From contig NZ_SUPL01000004.1 in NCBI RefSeq assembly GCF_005047595.1, positions 186,001 to 250,000 of the forward strand: DNA of 64,000 bases, given 5' to 3'. Under the pieces are notes generated by a model. That model did not search any database, was not told the origin of the DNA, and saw only the letters and a program-made list of their open reading frames with translations. The DNA comes from Pontimicrobium aquaticum. GTDB lineage: Bacteria; Bacteroidota; Bacteroidia; Flavobacteriales; Flavobacteriaceae. The translations under genes and the position numbers were made by a program. Shown in pieces: positions 25,767-34,473 of the stretch. The first letter of the stretch is position 1. Each line of letters opens with the position of its first letter.

Positions 25767-27242
25767 CTAGTCATTACCTAGCAATTCGTTTAATACTTTT
25801 TTAGATCCTTCACTACCTAATTCAACCGCTTTTGTATAACTCTTTATGGCATCTTGTTTTTGATTGTATTTTAAATACGCTTCACCCAATGAGTCCCATA
25901 AATTACCATCTTGAGGAAATAATTTTACATTAAGTTTAAACAGTTCTAATGCCCACCCAGGTTGGTCTTCTTTTTTTAACCTGCTGTATCCTAACCTGTT
26001 TAAAACAGCATGGTCACTGAACTCATTCTTAAGTTCTTTCTTTAAAAAATCTGGTAATTTTTCTGCATTTGTAGATGGATTGGTTTTCATGAATGCATGT
26101 ATTAACTCATAAATATTTCTAGGAATTGGAGTTGCATTATAATTGGTGTCAAAAATCATCTTACCAATTTTTCTAGCCACGTTTTCTGATTCTGGTCCTA
26201 AAAACGCATTTGTAATGTATATAACGACCACATCATCGTCTGTAAATCTTACAAAATCTGCAAAATACAATCCGTTACTACCATTATGAGCAACTATTTT
26301 GGTGTCTCTATTACTTTTGGATATGGCCCATCCATAACCATAATACGATGTCATGTTATCATTTTCAGTCACATACGCGGTTTCTTGTATGTCTCTAGTT
26401 TTTGATGTTAACACAACGTTGTTTTTTAAAGCAACATGCCATTTGTATAAATCTTCAATAGTAGAGTGAATGTCGCCTTTGCCTATGCTATACCAATGAT
26501 TGTCATTATAAGGTAGATGCTGTTGGGTTGTTCCCCAATCTGTCCATTTTTCATCATCTCTGTTATAATAGTATCCATGTGCGAGCCGCTCTGTATTAAA
26601 GGTGATGCTTTTATACCCTGTGCTTGTCATCTGTGCAGGTTCAAATAAATATTCCTTTAGAAAAGTATTATAGGTTTGTCCTGAAACCGACTCCAATATA
26701 ACCGTTAACATAATGTAATTGGCATTTGCATATTGGTAGGTTGTGCCAGGTTTAGACTGCAATGTGGACTCGAAAAATTCTTTTAAAAACTGCTCCTTGC
26801 TGGCTTCATTGTATCTAAAACCTCCTGTTCTATTAGAAATTCCAGACGTGTGTGTTAGTAATTGATGAATGGTAATATCCTTTTTATCACTAGGTGTCTG
26901 AGTAAAATATGAACTGATTTTATCGGATGTTTTTATTTTACCTTGCTCCACAAGTTTTAAAACAGCGGATGCAGTAAATTGTTTGGTTATAGAACCAATA
27001 TTAAAAACGGTTGCTGGGGAGTTAGGTATTTTATTTTCCCTATCTGCCCAACCGTATCCTTTAGATAAAATAACCGCTCCCTTTTTAGCAACTAAAACAA
27101 CTCCAGAAAAGCCATTTGTTACACTTGCTTCTAAATAAGAGTCTATCTTATTGAAAAGTTTTTTATCGGTATTTTGAGAAAAAGCGCTTAACGTTGAAAA
27201 CGCTATGAAAGTAAAAAATACTATTTTAATTGATGATTTCAT
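25767..27242 (-). CDS. Secreted serine beta-lactamase-fold hydrolase with C-terminal TPR
   Basis: About 491 residues from ATG 27242; an upstream in-frame ATG at 27320 is rejected because the signal peptide starts at MKSSIKIVFF. Motifs: SITK (Ser84), YAN, HTSGIS and HNG. After a linker at about 385 the last 70 residues form TPR-like helices (GNLWDSLGEAYLKYNQKQDA). The paralog at 34474-35970 is collinear throughout, including the TPR, and lies on the other strand in another regulon. It may be cotranscribed with the small membrane protein 101 bp upstream. Confidence 0.9.
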   Translation of the reverse strand: MKSSIKIVFFTFIAFSTLSAFSQNTDKKLFNKIDSYLEASVTNGFSGVVLVAKKGAVILSKGYGWADRENKIPNSPATVFNIGSITKQFTASAVLKLVEQGKIKTSDKISSYFTQTPSDKKDITIHQLLTHTSGISNRTGGFRYNEASKEQFLKEFFESTLQSKPGTTYQYANANYIMLTVILESVSGQTYNTFLKEYLFEPAQMTSTGYKSITFNTERLAHGYYYNRDDEKWTDWGTTQQHLPYNDNHWYSIGKGDIHSTIEDLYKWHVALKNNVVLTSKTRDIQETAYVTENDNMTSYYGYGWAISKSNRDTKIVAHNGSNGLYFADFVRFTDDDVVVIYITNAFLGPESENVARKIGKMIFDTNYNATPIPRNIYELIHAFMKTNPSTNAEKLPDFLKKELKNEFSDHAVLNRLGYSRLKKEDQPGWALELFKLNVKLFPQDGNLWDSLGEAYLKYNQKQDAIKSYTKAVELGSEGSKKVLNELLGND

Positions 27243-27343
27243 TTTTTGATTGATTGATGTTAAATAAGTCTGTGTATTGTATAAAATGTTACAGTTTTTT
27301 AAATTATTGTCTTTAAACAATATACATATTTTAAAATTAGATT

Positions 27344-27511
27344 TTAGGATTTATTGTTGGTTGAACCATATTCTAAAGCTGCACCTATAGCAATTCCTAA
27401 AACAAACCACAATTGTATATTTGAGGTTACATAACCTACAATAGTCCCTAGTATAATTCCTATGCCTAATCTGACTCCCTTTTTATTTTTTTTTGTTTTC
27501 ATTTTTTCCAT
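27344..27511 (-). CDS. Small two-helix membrane protein (55 aa)
   Basis: Starts MEKMKTKKNKKGVRLG, then a first hydrophobic stretch IGIILGTIVGYV and a second QLWFVLGIAIGAAL with glycine spacing (GxxxG-like), ending EYGSTNNKS. A second ATG is three codons in. Its leader follows a family B operator/promoter at normal distance, which supports a real gene. Function unknown; the glycine pattern suggests helix packing. Confidence 0.6.
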   Translation of the reverse strand: MEKMKTKKNKKGVRLGIGIILGTIVGYVTSNIQLWFVLGIAIGAALEYGSTNNKS

Positions 27512-27537
27512 TGTTGATATTATTAATTGATTTATGA

Positions 27538-27588
27538 TAAAATTACAATAGCTACATATATTAAAAGTCCTATTTTATAAATCCGAAC
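27538..27588 (-). promoter_or_regulatory. Family B operator copy B3 and -7 box
   Basis: Minus strand GTTC-N14-GGAC (27588-27567, core GGATTTATAAAATA), then 22 bp to TAATTTTA (27545-27538), one mismatch from TAnnTTTG at the last base. The same TAATTTTA box appears at B4. Confidence 0.6.
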
Positions 27589-27591
27589 GAC

Positions 27592-28989
27592 TTAATTGAT
27601 ATGCTCTAAAACCCAGCTCGAAATTTCTTTTAATGCTATTGGGGAAAATGTCTGTTCAATCTTTCTATACTCATCCATCTTTCCTGTGTCGCATTCTTGA
27701 AAAAAGTGGTTTAAGTTTTCTAATTCAAGTATTTTGTAATCTTTGTTGCCACCTTTAATCAAAGCTTGACGTATGCCATTTTGATTTATTTTGGCATTCA
27801 CTTGCGTGTCTTTACTTCCATTTAAAGACAACACAGGAATTTGCAATTTTTCGATTTCATCAGCTGGGTTGTACTGTAAAAAATAACGAGACCAAGGTTT
27901 TATACTTGTGTTTACCTGATTATCTATAAACGCATTGATATTTTTTTCAGGCACGTTTAAATCTTTTAAAATGGGTCTTAAAAAATCATTATAGTGTGCT
28001 GTCAATTCTGTTTTAATTTCTTGTTCACTTTTATTAGAAGTAACAATAGCGATGGCTTTTCTTGCGTTTCCCTCATATGCTTTCTCATCTTTCACTGGAA
28101 ACTGACGTAATGTTTTAGACTGCATTACCGATAATTCTGTCCCTGAAATTCCAGTAGAAGCAAGCAACACCATATAAGCAACATCGTTAGAGTTATTAGC
28201 TGCTAAGGGTGCAATAATACCACCTTCACTATGACCAATTAACCCAATATTCTTTTTATCTATATCTTTTCTAGTTTTTAAATAGGCGATGGCGCTCATT
28301 ACATCTTTAGAAAAATCCTCTGTGGTTGCACTACCAAAGTCTCCTGTAGATGCTCCTTGACCACGATCATCAAAGCGCAATACACCAATGCCTTGTTTGG
28401 TTAGGTGATCTGCCAACACTAAAAAGGGCTTGTGTCCCATAAAGGTTTCATCTCGGTCTTGTGGACCACTTCCGCTAATTAAAATGACTACTGGAAATGT
28501 CCCGTTTTTATTGGGTAAGGTTAAGGTACCAGCTAAGGTTATATTGGCTTCCTTATTTGGGAATACAACCTCTTCTTCATAATAAGGATAAGGTTTTACA
28601 GGTTCTTGAGGTCTGCGTTGGTCTGCTATCTCCACAGCACCTTTTTTTAAATTTAGTGCCATTTCTATGCCTCCTTCTTTATACATTCCTTCAAATTGTT
28701 GCAATTCATTATTGAAGTCTGCCACATAAGACATCCCAACGTTTGAACCATCAATTTGTAACGTTCCGTTTGTAAATGTAGTTGCTGAAGGTTTTATACC
28801 CGAAATCCTAAAGGTAGGTACGTTCATTACCGCTGAATAGTTAGCACCTTCTTGTTTGATGTTAAACACAAACGTGATTTCCTTATCGCTTCTTTTGGCT
28901 TTTCCGCTCCAATCTCCTGAAATATTTTGAGAAAATAAGCTTACTATGGATAGTATAAATACAATTGTAAATGTTGAAATAGTTTTCAT
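27592..28989 (-). CDS. Secreted alpha/beta hydrolase with N-terminal beta domain
   Basis: 465 residues. Signal peptide ends SLFS before Gln. Residues about 25-115 form a beta-rich module (GDWSGKAKRSDKEITFVFNI) like that seen before dienelactone-hydrolase-type enzymes. The hydrolase domain has ISGSGPQDRDE as oxyanion region, GHSEG as nucleophile, SLNGSKDTQV with the Asp and LNHFFQE with the His. This combination matches YuxL/Dlh-like esterases of Bacteroidota. It is the last gene after the ECF sigma/anti-sigma-like pair, 87 bp downstream. Confidence 0.92.
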   Translation of the reverse strand: MKTISTFTIVFILSIVSLFSQNISGDWSGKAKRSDKEITFVFNIKQEGANYSAVMNVPTFRISGIKPSATTFTNGTLQIDGSNVGMSYVADFNNELQQFEGMYKEGGIEMALNLKKGAVEIADQRRPQEPVKPYPYYEEEVVFPNKEANITLAGTLTLPNKNGTFPVVILISGSGPQDRDETFMGHKPFLVLADHLTKQGIGVLRFDDRGQGASTGDFGSATTEDFSKDVMSAIAYLKTRKDIDKKNIGLIGHSEGGIIAPLAANNSNDVAYMVLLASTGISGTELSVMQSKTLRQFPVKDEKAYEGNARKAIAIVTSNKSEQEIKTELTAHYNDFLRPILKDLNVPEKNINAFIDNQVNTSIKPWSRYFLQYNPADEIEKLQIPVLSLNGSKDTQVNAKINQNGIRQALIKGGNKDYKILELENLNHFFQECDTGKMDEYRKIEQTFSPIALKEISSWVLEHIN

Positions 28990-29008
28990 TTTAGGTTGTT
29001 TTTTTCTT

Positions 29009-29025
29009 GTCGAAAATGATTCGAC
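29009..29025. promoter_or_regulatory. 17-bp palindrome upstream of the secreted hydrolase
   Basis: GTCGAA-AATGA-TTCGAC, a perfect 6-bp inverted repeat 20 bp before the ATG at 28989. It may be an operator or a small hairpin in the leader. No box with TAnnTTTG was found next to it. Confidence 0.35.
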
Positions 29026-29076
29026 TATTAAATTTTAAATAATATGGATTTGTTTGTAATTAAATAATGAATAGGA

Positions 29077-29673
29077 TTACTCCTCTAATTCCTTTAGTAT
29101 ATCGTTAGCTGAATCTGCTGCTTTTTTATATTTTTTTAATACCCATACAGAGAAAATATATAAAACACCAATACCTGAAGGAACTAGCCAGTTGAGTTTT
29201 TCTGTCATTGTAAAAACATCGATGCCTTTCATAATTTTTCCAAATGTAATGACAGCAAGTATCAATACTATAAAGCTCGTATAAAAGCTTGTTTTTTGCA
29301 GACGCATAAACTTAGCTTTTTCTTTGGCGTAATTTACTAACGACTCTTTATAAGTGCTTTTGGAAACATCTATAGCCTTCATCTTTTTAATTGATTTTAA
29401 TGAAAGTATAGGCAATAGTAAACAAGCAACTATTGTGAGTACTCCAGTAAGTTGTAAATACCAAACATCTAGTAAGTTAAAATTACTTATCAGGTAAATA
29501 ACAGCAGCAAAACATATAAACGCACTTATGGTTTCTGGTATAGAGATACTACGCATTCTATTGTCATAACGTTCTTTAGTCATATCGAGAATTAGTTGGT
29601 CGGTCAATATTTTTTGTTGGTCAACTTTTTGACTCATATCTTCCCAAAGGGATTTCATTTCTTCTAGTTCCAT
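29077..29673 (-). CDS. Membrane protein cotranscribed with ECF sigma factor (possible anti-sigma)
   Basis: 198 residues. An N-terminal soluble helix (MELEEMKSLWEDMSQKVDQQ) precedes two pairs of membrane spans (about 46-66, 72-90 and 128-148, 165-183). The first segment and its position 7 bp after a sigma factor are those of Bacteroidota sigma-operon membrane proteins, which may restrain the sigma factor. The classic zinc ASD motif (HxxxCxxC) is not present, so an anti-sigma role is inferred from context only. Confidence 0.7.
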   Translation of the reverse strand: MELEEMKSLWEDMSQKVDQQKILTDQLILDMTKERYDNRMRSISIPETISAFICFAAVIYLISNFNLLDVWYLQLTGVLTIVACLLLPILSLKSIKKMKAIDVSKSTYKESLVNYAKEKAKFMRLQKTSFYTSFIVLILAVITFGKIMKGIDVFTMTEKLNWLVPSGIGVLYIFSVWVLKKYKKAADSANDILKELEE

Positions 29674-29680
29674 TCTTGTT

Positions 29681-30166
29681 TTATTTCTTAATTTGAGATT
29701 TTAATTTTTGTTTAATTCTAGCTAAACGTGTTCCAATATTGGTTTTAGTAAACCCAGTAATTGCAGCTATGTCATCATAGTTTTTTCCTTCTAAATGAAG
29801 CAGTATGATTCCTTTTTCCACAATACTGAGTTTTTTTATTTGCGCATATAAAAATGTAATTCGCTCTTCCATCACGGTATCAACTGGATCTATTTTATTA
29901 AAAAGAACATTGTCTATAGATACTCGCGTTCCTTTTCTTTTTTCTTTTTTTAAATTGCTAATAGCCGTATTTAATGCAACACGATACATCCAAGTACTAA
30001 TTTTTGAATTGGCTTTAAAAGAAGGGTACGATTTCCAAAGTTGATATACTATGTCTTGATATACATCTTTTTGATCTTCGGCACTATTGGTATAAAGCCT
30101 TGCAACTTTATAAATAATACCTTCGTTCTCCTTTATATGTTGAATAAATTCCTCTTTTGTATGCAT
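29681..30166 (-). CDS. ECF-type RNA polymerase sigma factor
   Basis: 161 residues. Region 2 is seen as IIYKVARLYTNSAEDQKDVYQDIVYQLW and region 4 as KGIILLHLEGKNYDDIAAI...TKTNIGTRLARIKQKLK. The size and order are those of small ECF sigma factors in Bacteroidota. Its leader is long if the B4 promoter (30341) drives it, about 170 bases of AT-rich DNA with no ORF. It links the family B regulon to its own downstream genes. Confidence 0.93.
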   Translation of the reverse strand: MHTKEEFIQHIKENEGIIYKVARLYTNSAEDQKDVYQDIVYQLWKSYPSFKANSKISTWMYRVALNTAISNLKKEKRKGTRVSIDNVLFNKIDPVDTVMEERITFLYAQIKKLSIVEKGIILLHLEGKNYDDIAAITGFTKTNIGTRLARIKQKLKSQIKK

Positions 30167-30340
30167 TTAAAGATTAATTACATGCTATTAGTATTTGAAG
30201 TACTCAAAAAATCACAAAATAATGGTTTTTATTTTTAAAACCTATTTAAAATACTGATTATCAATGATTTATTTTATTTTTAAAAAACTAAAAACTAATA
30301 CGCAAACAGTTTATTGTATTGATAATTCAATTTTATGAGG

Positions 30341-30391
30341 TAAAATTAATTGTAAACTCTAGAACAAAAATCCCATTTTATAAATCAGAAC
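30341..30391 (-). promoter_or_regulatory. Family B operator copy B4 and -7 box
   Basis: Minus strand GTTC-N14-GGAT (30391-30370, core TGATTTATAAAATG), then 22 bp to TAATTTTA (30348-30341). It starts nine bases after the stop of the TPR-AraC gene and faces the sigma-factor gene. Between 30167 and 30340 I see no gene or hairpin. Confidence 0.6.
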
Positions 30392-30399
30392 TAGTTCTT

Positions 30400-32190
30400 T
30401 CAGTTAGATTTAGATTTAAGGAAAGCATTAGGCGTTATGCCCTCTATTTTCTTGAAGAAGGTATTAAACACCGTTTTAGAATTAAAACCACTATCGTAAG
30501 CTACAGCCATAATGGTTAAGCCTTTATTTTCATCTAAAAGAACACGCTCTTTAAATTCCATAACCCTAAAGGTATTGACATATTCAGAGAAGTTTTTTTG
30601 AAAGCCTAGGTTTAATAATTGCGACACGTAATTGGTAGGCAGTTCGAGATAAGATGCCAAATCCTTTAGTGATAAATCAGGATTTAAGTACAATTTATAA
30701 TCCATCATGATCTGTTCTAATTCTTTACTATACTTTTTAATTTCGCTAGGATCCAGTAAGGCTTGTTTGTACTTTTTTTTCTGCTTGTAATTTACATTAT
30801 CTGTAATTGCCTTAAGCATAATGTCTTTAAAGCGTTTGTGGTTTTTTATTGGCTTTATAATGGGCTCAACATTTAACAATATAACTAAAGGCAAATGGTT
30901 TTTAAAAGCCTGTTCTACAAAATCTATTGCTTTATCGTAGTTACCCAATAATACGTTTACTAAAATTAAAAAGTTAAACGCCTTATCTATGTTATTTGAT
31001 TGCAAATAGGTTTCAAGCTCAACCATTTTTTCATGGCATTTTTCAATAGCATTTGTTTTGGCATAGCACATTGCCAATCCACCCAATTGGGTTAAATCGC
31101 TTACCGGAACCCCCTTTAAACTTTTATAGTAATTAATGGCTGCTTCGTGTTTCCCTGTGAACAACAAACATTCGCCAATATATAATGGCGGAAAAGGTAA
31201 ATCAGGATTTAACTCTAAAGCCTTTTGTAAGTATGGTATGGCTTTGTCATACTGTTCCTGTAGATAAAACAAAAACCCTCTATAATGATGATTCATAGCC
31301 GAAAAAGGGTCTAACTGTAAGGCTTTATCTAAATAATTATGCGCCGAATCCAATTTACCTTCAACCGTTAAATAATTGGAAATAGTCAAGTAAATATCAT
31401 CGGCTGGTTGTATCTCTAAAGCATTATTTGCGTGTTCGTACGCTTTTTTTATATCCCAGTGTTGCCAGCATGCTATCCACGATAAATTTAATTGAACCCT
31501 AGATGAATTTAAATCGATTGCAATTGCCTTTTCAAGAAAAGGCTGTGCTTTCGTAAAGGCTTCATGAGCAGGCAACAAGCCTAATGTGCCCATATAGGCA
31601 TAGCTTTGGTTAATATCTAAATATGGGTTGATGAAGTTAGGCACTTTTTCAATAACCGCTTTTAAAATAGCAATGCCTTTAAGTGAGTTATCAACATCCA
31701 ACTTCATGATGTAATACCTCCCTTTTAGATAGTCTCTGTAAATAGGTATTGGTACATCAATAGGATCTACCAGCTTTTCTTCTATTTCAAGATGCCCAAT
31801 ATGCTCACGTAATTTTTCAGCAATAAAAAGGCTCACCTCATCTTGCACTTTAAAAATATCGTCAGGATTTCTATCAAACGTTTCGGACCAAAAGTGAAAA
31901 TCGTCCAGCGTATCAATCATCTGTACCGTAATACGCATTGTATTTTTAGACACCCTTACACTGCCTTCAATAAAGGTCGCTACGTTTAGCTTTTCCCTTA
32001 CCTCTTTGGCTGTTACCTTTTTGTTTTTAAAGTAAAACGACGAGGTACGCGAGGTTACCAATAACTCCTTAATTTTTGCAAGTGCATTGATAATTTCTTC
32101 GGTCAATCCATCACAAAAGTATTCGTTCTCTATACTAGAACTCATATTGACAAACGGAAGCACTGCTATGGATTTTGGTGAAAGTTGCAA
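30400..32190 (-). CDS. TolB-like/TPR/AraC hybrid one-component regulator
   Basis: 596 residues in three parts. Residues about 5-135 match the TolB-N/FlgO-like domain common in bacterial TPR regulators (SIAVLPFVNMSSSIENEYFC, then VATFIEGSVR). Residues about 150-455 contain TPR units (e.g. AMNHHYRGFLFYLQEQYDKA). The last 95 residues are an AraC HTH pair: LSLKDLASYLELPTNYVSQL and TIMAVAYDSGFNSKTVFNTF. No membrane span. It heads the block of family B units and is the first candidate to read them; a ligand is unknown. Confidence 0.9.
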   Translation of the reverse strand: MQLSPKSIAVLPFVNMSSSIENEYFCDGLTEEIINALAKIKELLVTSRTSSFYFKNKKVTAKEVREKLNVATFIEGSVRVSKNTMRITVQMIDTLDDFHFWSETFDRNPDDIFKVQDEVSLFIAEKLREHIGHLEIEEKLVDPIDVPIPIYRDYLKGRYYIMKLDVDNSLKGIAILKAVIEKVPNFINPYLDINQSYAYMGTLGLLPAHEAFTKAQPFLEKAIAIDLNSSRVQLNLSWIACWQHWDIKKAYEHANNALEIQPADDIYLTISNYLTVEGKLDSAHNYLDKALQLDPFSAMNHHYRGFLFYLQEQYDKAIPYLQKALELNPDLPFPPLYIGECLLFTGKHEAAINYYKSLKGVPVSDLTQLGGLAMCYAKTNAIEKCHEKMVELETYLQSNNIDKAFNFLILVNVLLGNYDKAIDFVEQAFKNHLPLVILLNVEPIIKPIKNHKRFKDIMLKAITDNVNYKQKKKYKQALLDPSEIKKYSKELEQIMMDYKLYLNPDLSLKDLASYLELPTNYVSQLLNLGFQKNFSEYVNTFRVMEFKERVLLDENKGLTIMAVAYDSGFNSKTVFNTFFKKIEGITPNAFLKSKSN

Positions 32191-32266
32191 GAATTAAATG
32201 TTATTTAATAGTATGACGCAATACTGACTTTTTTGTTTCAACGTTAAATATATAACTTCAATAAAT

Positions 32267-32311
32267 CTTAACCAAAGTCAATGAAATTAAAATGATACCA
32301 CCCTACTTTTG
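32267..32311 (+). promoter_or_regulatory. Family C (Crp/Fnr-like) operator copy C1 and -7 box
   Basis: CTTAACCAAAGTCAAT followed by GAAATT (32267-32288), then TACTTTTG (32304-32311). The first C is 37 bp before the box. Read on the other strand the site is TTGAC-N4-GTTAA, close to the Fnr class half-site TTGAY. Copy C2 is the same at 21 of 22 bases. Confidence 0.65.
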
Positions 32312-32329
32312 TTTTTATAATATGGACAG

Positions 32330-33010
32330 ATGAAACGAATCGCAAAAACTTCCGGTATTGCTTATCTAATGATTTTTATAGCTGGGTTTTACGCCAATTT
32401 TTATGCCGTAGAAAGCTTGATTGACTTAGAGAATGCTAATGCGACCATTGCAAATTTAACTCAAAACTCATCGCAGTTTATGTATGGCATTATTGGGTTT
32501 GTTGTGATGTTGGTTTTTGATTTGTTATTAGTGTGGTCTTTACACATATTGCTAAAAAAAGTAAACAAGAACATCTCATTAACAGCTTCTACCCTACGGT
32601 TTATTAATGTGCTGTTTTTTTGTGCAGCACTTTTAAACTTATTTGAAGTATATCAAATAATGCATGACCAGAACTTAAACATACAAGCTATTGAAACGCA
32701 GCAAAACATCATGTCTCTGTTAAAAAACTTTAATCAAATATGGATTATCGGTTTAATGATTTTTGGAGTGCATCTCGCATTTTTAGGCTATTTAATTTTT
32801 AAATCCAATAACATTCCCAAATCTATAGGACTATTGTTATTTATTGCAGCATTAGGTTATGTAATTGATGGGATTGCAAATTTTATGATGCCTAACTATG
32901 CTGATTATAAAGACATTTTTGCCATAATCGTTATTATGCCAGCAGTTATTGGAGAGTTTTCTTTTACTATTTGGCTGTTGATTAAAGGGTTTAAAAAACA
33001 ATTGGCATGA
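32330..33010 (+). CDS. DUF4386 membrane protein
   Basis: 226 residues with six predicted helices. MKRIAKTSGIAYLMIFIAGF and LRFINVLFFCAALLNLFEVY mark the DUF4386 family, uncharacterised proteins of Bacteroidota and Firmicutes. It is divergent from the TPR-AraC regulator and has its own family C promoter, so Crp-type rather than AraC control is expected. Confidence 0.9.
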   Translation: MKRIAKTSGIAYLMIFIAGFYANFYAVESLIDLENANATIANLTQNSSQFMYGIIGFVVMLVFDLLLVWSLHILLKKVNKNISLTASTLRFINVLFFCAALLNLFEVYQIMHDQNLNIQAIETQQNIMSLLKNFNQIWIIGLMIFGVHLAFLGYLIFKSNNIPKSIGLLLFIAALGYVIDGIANFMMPNYADYKDIFAIIVIMPAVIGEFSFTIWLLIKGFKKQLA

Positions 33011-33076
33011 TAAAATGCAAAAACCATGTAACCAAACCATAATCTTTACAGTCGTAATCATAATCAGGTTGGTTTT

Positions 33077-33121
33077 CTTAAGGTATCTTAAGATTATTAA
33101 TAAGCTAACCAACTAATTTTG
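33077..33121 (+). promoter_or_regulatory. Family C operator copy C3 and -7 box
   Basis: The perfect palindrome-like CTTAAGGTATCTTAAG (33077-33092) starts 37 bp before TAATTTTG (33114-33121). The identical 16-mer occurs at 49509-49524 before the other OMP/DoxX operon. It drives the serine hydrolase starting at 33172. Confidence 0.65.
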
Positions 33122-33171
33122 ATTAAATAACAAGAACATCAAATTAAAAATCAATCAAAAAAACCGAAATC

Positions 33172-34254
33172 ATGAAATTAATATTCTTAAAACAAAGCCT
33201 ATCTTTTATCATCATCGCTTTGGTGATGCAATACACATATTCTCAAACTTTAGAGACTCAAATAGATAGTATCATAACCATCGTTTTTAATGATAAGGAA
33301 GGTCCTGGAGGGGTGTTTTTGGTTGCAAAACACGGAAAACCTATTTACAAAAAAGCTTTTGGCAAAGCCAATATGGAGCTAGGTGTTAACATGACCCCTG
33401 AAAACGTTTTTCAAATAGGGTCTATGACCAAGCAGTTTACATCTCTAGGTATTTTAATGCTTCAGGAACAAAACAAACTAGATGTTAATGATGCTATTGT
33501 TAAGTATATCCCTGACTATCCTAATGGTGAACACATTACCATTCATCACTTACTAACGCATACGTCTGGAATTAAAGATTTCACTAAAATGAAATCGATT
33601 ATGAGTATTGCAAGAAAAGACTTGACACCTAAAGAGTTGGTAGATTTTTTTAAAGACGAACCTATAGACTTTCAACCTGGTGAAAAATTTGCTTATAACA
33701 ATTCTGGTTATGTAGTATTAGGATATATTATAGAATTGGTTTCTGGAACCACTTATGAAGAATTTATAGAGCAGAATATTTTTAAAGCCATTGGAATGAA
33801 TGATTCTCGCTATGCCAATGATAGAGAGATTGTTAAAAATAGAGCTTATGGTTACCATAATAGAGGAGCGTTTACAAACAAAATGTATGTGAGTTTAAGT
33901 ATTCCGTATGCTTCTGGTTCTTTAATGTCAACGGTTGACGATATGTTGAAATGGCAAGAAGCTATTAATAATAATCTGTTAGTTTCTCAAAGTACAATTG
34001 ATAAAGTATTTAGTAAAAATACATTAAACAATGGAGAGCAATTTACCTATGGGTATGGTTGGCATTTAAAGAATATTGATGAAGTACCAACAAGAGAACA
34101 TGGTGGAAGCATTTTTGGTTTTAAATCGATGGGCGTTTATGTACCGAGTTTAGATATTTATGTAGTGGGCTTTAGCAATTGCGATTGTAATTCGCCAACT
34201 ATAACTACAAAAAACATAGCAAAATTAATGATTGATACATTCAAAAAAAATTAA
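33172..34254 (+). CDS. Secreted serine beta-lactamase-fold hydrolase
   Basis: 360 residues. The signal peptide ends TYS before Gln. Motifs: SMTK (Ser84), HTSGIKD, YNN and HGG. Only the catalytic domain is present. C-terminal Cys pair NCDCN near 342-346 is unusual in this family. It forms a single-gene unit: family C promoter upstream, and 219 bp of non-coding DNA with the family A promoter before the next hydrolase. Confidence 0.92.
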   Translation: MKLIFLKQSLSFIIIALVMQYTYSQTLETQIDSIITIVFNDKEGPGGVFLVAKHGKPIYKKAFGKANMELGVNMTPENVFQIGSMTKQFTSLGILMLQEQNKLDVNDAIVKYIPDYPNGEHITIHHLLTHTSGIKDFTKMKSIMSIARKDLTPKELVDFFKDEPIDFQPGEKFAYNNSGYVVLGYIIELVSGTTYEEFIEQNIFKAIGMNDSRYANDREIVKNRAYGYHNRGAFTNKMYVSLSIPYASGSLMSTVDDMLKWQEAINNNLLVSQSTIDKVFSKNTLNNGEQFTYGYGWHLKNIDEVPTREHGGSIFGFKSMGVYVPSLDIYVVGFSNCDCNSPTITTKNIAKLMIDTFKKN

Positions 34255-34353
34255 ACATAAATTTAGAAGGTTATGTAAAAAAAGAAATGATGTACACTAC
34301 TAAAAGGTCTTGTAGGTGTTAAGGTTATAATATAACTTAAAAAAACAGTGACT

Positions 34354-34416
34354 TCTTTTCGAACAAAGGTTTATCCGTTTGAAACAAAGAATATTTTTAT
34401 CAATAACATAATTTTG
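34354..34416 (+). promoter_or_regulatory. Family A operator copy A5 and -7 box
   Basis: Repeats CTTTTCGAACAAAG and CGTTTGAAACAAAG on the plus strand, ACAA cores 21 bp apart, followed by TAATTTTG (34409-34416). The distal C at 34364 is 45 bp from the box. It is the only plus-strand copy of family A. Confidence 0.65.
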
Positions 34417-34473
34417 TAACACACTAATGTTGTAATGTACTTATGGTACATCAATCAAAAATCAATCAAAATC

